Assembly: GCA_012027055.1 (NCBI GenBank)
Contig: VEPF01000403.1
Location: 1-11,341 of the forward strand
Direction: 5' to 3'
DNA from: Gemmatimonadota bacterium
Lineage (GTDB): Bacteria; Gemmatimonadota; Gemmatimonadetes; Longimicrobiales; RSA9
DNA length: 11,341 nucleotides
Position numbers and translations under genes: made by a program
Shown: positions 6,641-11,341 of the stretch, one piece after another
Position numbering within the stretch: the first letter of the stretch is position 1
How the letters are laid out: every line of letters begins with the position of its first letter
The notes under the pieces: generated by a model
What the model was told of the DNA's origin: nothing
Database searches by the model: none
The model's input: only the letters and a program-made list of their open reading frames with translations

Positions 6641-7120
6641 ATGAACCAGCGCATCCGCTTCACCCTCAATGGCCAGACCGCCGAGGTGGACACGGATCCC
6701 GCCCGCAGCCTGCTGTGGGTACTCCGCACCGACCTCGGCCTGACCGGCACCAAGTTCGGCTGCGGTGAAGGCCACTGCGGCGCCTGCACCGTGCTGGTCA
6801 ACGGCCAGGCGACGGAGTCCTGCAGCCTGCCCGTCGGGCGCGCCGCCGGCGCCGAGGTCACCACCATCGAAGGGCTCGCGCAGGGTGCGCAGCTGCACCC
6901 GGTGCAGCTCGCCTTCATGGAACACGACGCGCTCCAGTGCGGCTTCTGCACGCCAGGAATGATTCTGCGAGCCACCGCACTCCTGCGGCGCGACCCGGAC
7001 CCCACGCCGGAAGCGATCGTGGCCGGGCTGGAAGGGCACCTGTGCCGATGCGGCACGCACGTCCGCGTGATCGCAGCGGTCCGCACGGCGGCGCGGGCGC
7101 TGCAGGGAGGCGCGCAATGA
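6641..7120 (+). CDS. [2Fe-2S] subunit of a molybdenum hydroxylase (IorA/CoxS-like)
   Basis: The 159-residue electron-transfer subunit of a xanthine-dehydrogenase-family enzyme. It carries electrons from the molybdenum centre through two [2Fe-2S] clusters. The N-terminal plant-ferredoxin-type domain has Cys41, Cys46, Cys49 and Cys61 (GCGEGHCGACTVLVNG). The C-terminal helical domain has Cys100 and Cys103 in QCGFCTPGM, and Cys135 and Cys137 in HLCRCGTH. All eight ligands are present and the length is normal. It has no signal peptide, so if the complex is exported it must travel folded with its partner. The start at MNQRIRFTLNGQ fits the family; an ATG 43 codons upstream would add an unrelated Arg/Pro-rich leader. 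Its own Shine-Dalgarno is weak. The stop overlaps the next gene's start (ATGA), so the two are almost certainly co-translated in fixed ratio. Confidence 0.95.
   Translation: MNQRIRFTLNGQTAEVDTDPARSLLWVLRTDLGLTGTKFGCGEGHCGACTVLVNGQATESCSLPVGRAAGAEVTTIEGLAQGAQLHPVQLAFMEHDALQCGFCTPGMILRATALLRRDPDPTPEAIVAGLEGHLCRCGTHVRVIAAVRTAARALQGGAQ
7105..7110 (+). promoter_or_regulatory. Ribosome binding site of the molybdopterin subunit
   Basis: GGGAGG, 6 bases before the ATG at 7117 and inside the end of the iron-sulfur gene. It fixes the start of the large subunit at the ATGA overlap rather than at the in-frame start near 6937. Confidence 0.8.
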
Positions 7121-9219
7121 GCACCATGGATCGTCGCGAGTTCGTGGCCGCGCTGGGTGGCGGCCTGACCGTGCTGCTGAGCGTCGATGTGCGTGCGCTG
7201 CTGGCGGAGCCGGACCAAGGGAGGGGCTATCCCGCCGACCTGAACGCCTATCTGCGTATCGGCGAGGATGGCCGGGTGACGCTGTTCACGGGCAAGATCG
7301 AGATGGGCCAGGGGGTGAACACGTCGCTGGCGCAGATGCTGGCCGACGAACTCGACGTACCGCTCGCGAGCATCGACCCGGTCATGGGTGACACCGACGT
7401 GTGCCCATCGGACATGGGCACCTTCGGGTCGATGACCATACGCTTCTTCGGCCCGCCGCTGCGGCGCGCAGGCGCCGAGGCGAGGAACGCGCTGGTGGAG
7501 CTGGCAGCCGAGAAGCTCGGACTGCCGGCGGAGCGTCTGGACACGCGCAACGGGTATGTGTTCGACCGGCAGAATGCCGCGGTCCGGACGTCGTACGGCG
7601 AGCTGGTGAAGGGGCAGAAGCTCGTGCGGCGGGTGGTGACCGCGGTGTCGCCGGAAGCGGTGGCCGAGCACGATGTCTGCAACCGTCCGGCGCCGCGCAT
7701 CGATGCGCGCCTGAAGGTGACGGGCGCGGCCAGGTATGCGGGCGACATCCGGCGGCCAGGCATGCAGTACGCCGCGGTCCTGAGGCCGCCGGCGCACGGG
7801 GCCACGATGCGGTCGGTGGACACCAGTGCCGCGGAGTCGGTGGCGGGCGCGCGGGTGCTCCGGGATGGCGACCTGGTCGCGGTCCTGCACGCGCTGCCGG
7901 ACGCGGCCGCACAGGCGCTTGCCCGGGTGAAGGCCGAGTGGGACATCCCGGCAGCGGCCGTGACGGACCGCACCATCTTCGAGCACCTGCAACAGGAGTT
8001 GCCGCGCGCGCAGTCGCTGGCGGAGCGGGGCAGCGTGGATGCGGCCGCGCCGGGTGCACTGAAGGTGGCGGAGGCCAGGTACCTGAACCACTACGTCGCA
8101 CACGCCCCGATCGAGACGCACACCGCGCTGGCGCAGGTGGAGCCGGAGAAAGTCACGGTGTGGGTGTCGACGCAGACGCCGTTCTCGGCCCGTGACGAGA
8201 TCGCGCGCGCTCTGGTCGTGGCCCCCGAGAAGGTGCGGGTGGTCACGCCCTTCGTGGGCGGCGGCTTCGGCGGCAAAACGTACAACCTGCAGGCCGTGCA
8301 GGCGGCGCGGCTCGCGAAGCTGGCGGGCGTGCCGGTGCAGGTGTGCTGGCCGCGGCGGGACGAGTTCTTCCACGACCGGTTCCGCCCGGCGGCCGTGGTG
8401 CGCGTGCGCTCGGGTCTGGACGCCAGCGGCAGGCTCGCGCTGTGGGACTTCGAGACGCTCTATGCCGGCACCAACGGTGCGGAGCCGATCTACGAAGTGC
8501 CCAACGTGCGGGTGATGGCGCGCGGGGGCTGGCAGGGCAACAGCCCGCGGCAGCCGCTGGCGGTGGGGCCGTGGCGGGCTCCGGCCGCGAACACGAACGT
8601 CTTCGCGGTGGAATCGCAGATCGACCGGATGGCCACCGCGGCCGGTGCGGACCCGGTGAGCTTCCGGCTGGCGCACCTGGCGGATGAGCGGGCCCGGCGG
8701 GTGCTGCGCATGGCCGCGGAGCGCTTCGGCGGCTCGTTCGCGCCCGCGCCGAGCGGGCGGGGCATCGGGGTGGCGGTGTGCAACGAAGTGGGCGCGTTCG
8801 ACGCGGCCATCGCGCAGGTGCAGGTGGACCGCGCCACCGGCCGGGTGCAGGTGCAGCGGATCGTGTGTGTGCAGGACATGGGCGAGATCATCAACCCGCA
8901 CGGTGCCGAGCTGCAGGTCGAGGGCTGTCTCACCATGGGCCTGGGCTACGCGCTCGCCGAACAGGTCCGGTTCGAGGGCGGTCGCGTGGTCGACGAGAAC
9001 TTCGACACCTATCAGCTGCCGCGCTTCTCGTGGGTGCCGCAGCTGGAGGTGGTGCTCGTGGACAATCCCGGGCTCGCGCCGCAGGGCGGCGGCGAGTCGG
9101 CGATCCCGCTGGTGGGGGCGGTGGTGGCCAACGCGATCCACGACGCGTGCGGGGCGCGCCTCACCGAGCTGCCGATGACGCCGGCCCGGGTCCGGGAAGC
9201 AATCGAGCGCGGCGGCTGA
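7117..9219 (+). CDS. Molybdopterin-binding subunit of a molybdenum hydroxylase (IorB-like)
   Basis: Catalytic subunit (700 residues) of a xanthine-dehydrogenase-family oxidoreductase. These enzymes hydroxylate aldehydes or N-heterocycles using water. The order is IorB-like: an N-terminal segment FTGKIEMGQGVNTSLAQ (57-73), then the aldehyde-oxidase hammerhead domain (about 202-275, GAARYAGDIRRPG), then the cofactor-binding region with AHAPIETHTA, FVGGGFGGK (379-387) and VGPWRAPAANTNVFAVES. GEIINPHGAELQVEG and the catalytic-Glu motif QGGGES (Glu660) follow. The N-terminus MDRREFVAALGGGLTVLLS resembles a twin-arginine (Tat) signal, pointing to periplasmic export of the folded complex; its hydrophobic core is short, so this is likely rather than certain. 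It overlaps the [2Fe-2S] gene by ATGA. No FAD-binding subunit or cytochrome gene adjoins it, as in isoquinoline 1-oxidoreductase. Substrate unknown. It converges on the GWxTD gene. Confidence 0.95.
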   Translation: MSTMDRREFVAALGGGLTVLLSVDVRALLAEPDQGRGYPADLNAYLRIGEDGRVTLFTGKIEMGQGVNTSLAQMLADELDVPLASIDPVMGDTDVCPSDMGTFGSMTIRFFGPPLRRAGAEARNALVELAAEKLGLPAERLDTRNGYVFDRQNAAVRTSYGELVKGQKLVRRVVTAVSPEAVAEHDVCNRPAPRIDARLKVTGAARYAGDIRRPGMQYAAVLRPPAHGATMRSVDTSAAESVAGARVLRDGDLVAVLHALPDAAAQALARVKAEWDIPAAAVTDRTIFEHLQQELPRAQSLAERGSVDAAAPGALKVAEARYLNHYVAHAPIETHTALAQVEPEKVTVWVSTQTPFSARDEIARALVVAPEKVRVVTPFVGGGFGGKTYNLQAVQAARLAKLAGVPVQVCWPRRDEFFHDRFRPAAVVRVRSGLDASGRLALWDFETLYAGTNGAEPIYEVPNVRVMARGGWQGNSPRQPLAVGPWRAPAANTNVFAVESQIDRMATAAGADPVSFRLAHLADERARRVLRMAAERFGGSFAPAPSGRGIGVAVCNEVGAFDAAIAQVQVDRATGRVQVQRIVCVQDMGEIINPHGAELQVEGCLTMGLGYALAEQVRFEGGRVVDENFDTYQLPRFSWVPQLEVVLVDNPGLAPQGGGESAIPLVGAVVANAIHDACGARLTELPMTPARVREAIERGG

Positions 9220-9224
9220 CCGCA

Positions 9225-9243
9225 GCGCCCGGCATCAGGGCGC
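9225..9243. terminator. Possible bidirectional hairpin between convergent genes
   Basis: GCGCCC (9225-9230) and GGGCGC (9238-9243) form a 6-bp all-GC stem around the 7-base loop GGCATCA. It sits in the 15-bp gap and extends into the last codons of the GWxTD gene. The place is ideal for a shared terminator of two convergent genes. There is no T-run on either side, so it would have to work as a Rho-independent variant or merely assist Rho. Confidence 0.35.
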
Positions 9244-11341
9244 CCGGATGCGGAGCGCGGTGCTGCCCGTCAGCACGCCCTGCGGCGTGCGCACGAGCAC
9301 GTCCACCGCGTAGTCGCCCGGGATCAGCTCGCTCGCGATGGCGACGTCCCGGACCACGATTCCGCGGCGGTCCGGGGCGGCCGGCTCCCGGAAGCTCAGC
9401 TCGTGTTCGGCCCGCTTGCCGGCGTAGCGGGCGAGCAAACCCTCCAGGTCATCGGCGCGCAGCCGGCGGATCCGCACCGTGGTCTGCAGGTCGGCAGCCC
9501 GCGTGAGGCCGTACAGCTCGTAGAAGAGGCGGAAGCCCTCGCCCACGGTGACAATGTGGCCGGGCTGGGGCGCCACCCGGTAGTCCCCGCGCCGCAACGG
9601 CCCCGCCTCGCCGGGCACCGCGACCACGATGCTGCTGATGGCCTGCGGCGCGGGCCCGGGGAGGGCGACACGCTGTTCCGCGTAGCCGCCGTGGGACGGG
9701 TCGCGGGCGTCACCTACGAACACGTACAGGCGCGGGTCCCCGCTCCCCGCGGGCAGGGTCGCCCAGGGCACGCTGATGCGCAGCACGCTGCCCGCCCGCT
9801 CGAACCCGCTCCGCACCAGCGCGGTGGTGTCCACGCGCAGGGGTGCCCCGCTGGCGCCGCGCAGCGAGAAGCTCAGCTGTAGCGCCGCGGTGCTGTCGAG
9901 TTGCGCCACGTCCGCGGCCGGCACCCACGCGAAACTGGCCAGCTCGGGCGTCCCGGCCGCGCTCCGGAAAGCGTAGGCGCCGACGAGCAGGCGCAGCGGT
10001 TGCCGGAGCGGGCGTCGCGCGGTCTCGGTCGCGAGCAGGCCGGAGACGACGTCGCGATAGTCGTTCGCGAGCGCCTTCACCAGGCTCGCCACCAGCGACG
10101 GATCCGCGCTGGCGTTCGTGGCGGCGCGAGCGCAGAAGGCGGCCAGCTCGTCATAGCGCTCGTCGAGCCGGGCCAGGGCCAGGTAGTAATCGCGGGCGAG
10201 CAGCGCACCCGGCCCGCCGCTGGCCCCCGCCGCCTGGCGGGCGCGCTGCCCGACGCCGGCGCTGGCGGGACGGCGGTTGTCCGTGTAGATGCGGTTGCTG
10301 GGGTTTGACGGTTCCGCGACGGCCAGTGCCGGCAGGCGCTGGTCACCGCATCCGATCCAGGGGCCGAGGAAGAACCAGTCGGGGCCCCGATAACGCCCGA
10401 AGTGCACCATCCAGGGCGGAGTCGCGCGGGCATATACCCAGGTCTGTGTCTGCGGCATGTAGATGCCCCCGCCCGCGAGCGTCTGGATAACGGTGTCCGG
10501 GGCGCCGTGGCGGACGTGGATCAACCCGCGCGCGTCCCACGGGAGCGCTGCCAGGGCCGCCACGGCTTCGAGCGGCTCCGCGCCCGGCGAGGGGTCGCCC
10601 GTCTGCGCCAGGTTGATCTCCGGCGAGCCTCGCACCGCGCCCACCACCAGGCTGGCAGTCCGGATGGTCTGCAGGCGGAACTCCCGGTGCGCCCGGGCCG
10701 TGCGGCGCGCGTGCTCCGCCAGGCGCTGGGCCAGCGAGCGAGCGGACGCGGCCGCACTGCGCTCCCAGAAGTCGCGGATCCACGGGGCGCGCGCGTCCGC
10801 GGGCAGACGCGCCAGCTCGGCGCGCTCGTCCGGGCCGAGCAGCACCGCGACGTCCTCCAGGAACCGATCGAGCTGGTCCGCGGGTGAGCGCGCCAGCGCG
10901 CCCAGCAGCAGCGGCGCTCCGCGGACCGTGTCGCCCATCAGCAGCAGTGCCTCGGCAAACGCGGCGTCGGCGCCCGGACAGCCGCCGGTGCGCGCGTCCA
11001 GCAGCAGCGCGGCGATGGCGGCACTGTCCGTGGCGATCAGCAGATCGGCCAGCGCGGTGCGGATCACCACGGGCGAGCGCGGCTGGCGCAGCGCGCGGCG
11101 CAGGACGTGGAAAGCCTCGGCCATGGTGGCCGGCTCGCGGCCCGCGAGGGCGATGTGCGCCAGCGCCACGGGCGCGAGCCAGCCCGCGCTGTCCAGGTCC
11201 GCGGCCTCGCGCAGATGGCGAACAGCAATGCCGGCGGATTTCGCGTCGTGCTCGACCAGCCGGTGGCGGTAGCCGGCGCTGCCGGGCGGATTGAAGTCCG
11301 GGCCGGAAGCGTAGCTCACCCCCAGGATCAGCGCGCGGGCG
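9235..11341 (-). CDS. GWxTD-domain-like protein with helical repeats (5' end beyond the right edge)
   Basis: A large protein of unknown function; 701 codons are visible and the frame stays open through the window edge, so the true start is outside. Numbering is from the GTG at 11319. Residues 1-175 are Ala/Leu-rich helices resembling tetratricopeptide repeats (LREAADLDSAGWLAPVALAH, 36-55). Residues 180-320 match the GWxTD layout: WIRDFWERS, a basic helix ending RTARAHREFRL, then RGLIHVRHGAPD (264-275), TWVYARA, and FFLGPW. The GWxTD tetrad itself is degenerate (PWDARG). Residues 590-694 are a beta-rich domain (GEGFRLFYELYGL to GSTALRIRAP) like the one ending typical GWxTD proteins. GWxTD proteins occur in several phyla including Gemmatimonadota and have no established function that I know of; many are predicted to be exported. 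The start region that would show a signal peptide is missing. Family assignment is moderate. Confidence 0.7.
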   Translation of the reverse strand, partial: ARALILGVSYASGPDFNPPGSAGYRHRLVEHDAKSAGIAVRHLREAADLDSAGWLAPVALAHIALAGREPATMAEAFHVLRRALRQPRSPVVIRTALADLLIATDSAAIAALLLDARTGGCPGADAAFAEALLLMGDTVRGAPLLLGALARSPADQLDRFLEDVAVLLGPDERAELARLPADARAPWIRDFWERSAAASARSLAQRLAEHARRTARAHREFRLQTIRTASLVVGAVRGSPEINLAQTGDPSPGAEPLEAVAALAALPWDARGLIHVRHGAPDTVIQTLAGGGIYMPQTQTWVYARATPPWMVHFGRYRGPDWFFLGPWIGCGDQRLPALAVAEPSNPSNRIYTDNRRPASAGVGQRARQAAGASGGPGALLARDYYLALARLDERYDELAAFCARAATNASADPSLVASLVKALANDYRDVVSGLLATETARRPLRQPLRLLVGAYAFRSAAGTPELASFAWVPAADVAQLDSTAALQLSFSLRGASGAPLRVDTTALVRSGFERAGSVLRISVPWATLPAGSGDPRLYVFVGDARDPSHGGYAEQRVALPGPAPQAISSIVVAVPGEAGPLRRGDYRVAPQPGHIVTVGEGFRLFYELYGLTRAADLQTTVRIRRLRADDLEGLLARYAGKRAEHELSFREPAAPDRRGIVVRDVAIASELIPGDYAVDVLVRTPQGVLTGSTALRIRAP

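Noticed and set aside
6491..6644. A possible small plus-strand ORF in the divergent spacer (starting MDAGTVRWQG).
   Set aside because: No ribosome site, Pro-rich low-information product, and it overlaps the start of the iron-sulfur gene. Nothing supports translation.
6407..7117. An upstream extension of the nitroreductase frame to 7117.
   Set aside because: The extension runs antisense through the whole iron-sulfur gene. The ATG at 6406 has a good AGGAG site and directly starts a signal peptide.
6508..9141. An 877-codon open frame on the minus strand, antisense to the molybdenum hydroxylase genes.
   Set aside because: It is His/Arg/Pro-rich with no domain and covers two genes with complete cofactor motifs. 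It is a codon-bias shadow.
9235..11319. The GTG at 11319 as the true start of the GWxTD-like gene.
   Set aside because: The frame stays open upstream to the window edge with plausible helical sequence (ARALILGVSYASG), and I see no ribosome site before the GTG. The gene most likely begins outside the window.

Overview
The window is very GC-rich, with eight closely packed protein-coding genes and no RNA genes, mobile elements, CRISPR arrays or plasmid functions that I can see. A degenerate GWxTD-type protein, a secreted S9 peptidase and a signal-peptide nitroreductase together suggest a heterotrophic, diderm, soil-type bacterium. Gemmatimonadota is my best guess, but it rests on gene content and composition alone. 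It reads as ordinary chromosome rather than a genomic island.

Left part (1-5605, all on the minus strand, so transcribed right to left): a Na+/H+ antiporter NhaA (5605-4265), then after a 168-bp gap an operon-like trio. The trio is a secreted dipeptidyl-peptidase-type S9 serine peptidase (4096-1640), an APC-family amino acid permease (1640-291), and the first 98 codons of a proline dehydrogenase (294 to the left edge). The last two junctions overlap (TAGTG and ATGA), which suggests translational coupling. The trio reads as a scavenging route: cut (possibly proline-containing) peptides outside the cytoplasmic membrane, import amino acids, oxidise proline.

Middle (5762-9219): a small exported nitroreductase-fold protein on the minus strand diverges, across a 234-bp spacer, from a two-gene molybdenum hydroxylase on the plus strand. 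The hydroxylase has a [2Fe-2S] subunit (6641-7120) and a molybdopterin subunit with a twin-arginine-like N-terminus (7117-9219), again joined by an ATGA overlap. No FAD subunit or cytochrome lies beside them, so this is an isoquinoline-1-oxidoreductase-type (IorAB-like) two-subunit enzyme with unknown substrate and electron acceptor.

Right part (9235 to the right edge, minus strand): a large protein with helical repeats and a degenerate GWxTD domain, 5'-truncated by the window edge and convergent with the hydroxylase operon (15 bp between stop codons).

I found no clear new defence, mobile or biosynthetic system. The best leads are the peptidase-permease-proline dehydrogenase operon, the pairing of an exported nitroreductase with a two-subunit Mo hydroxylase over a spacer rich in inverted repeats, and the divergent GWxTD protein. 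No gene-free stretch exceeds 300 bases; the longest is the 234-bp divergent spacer.
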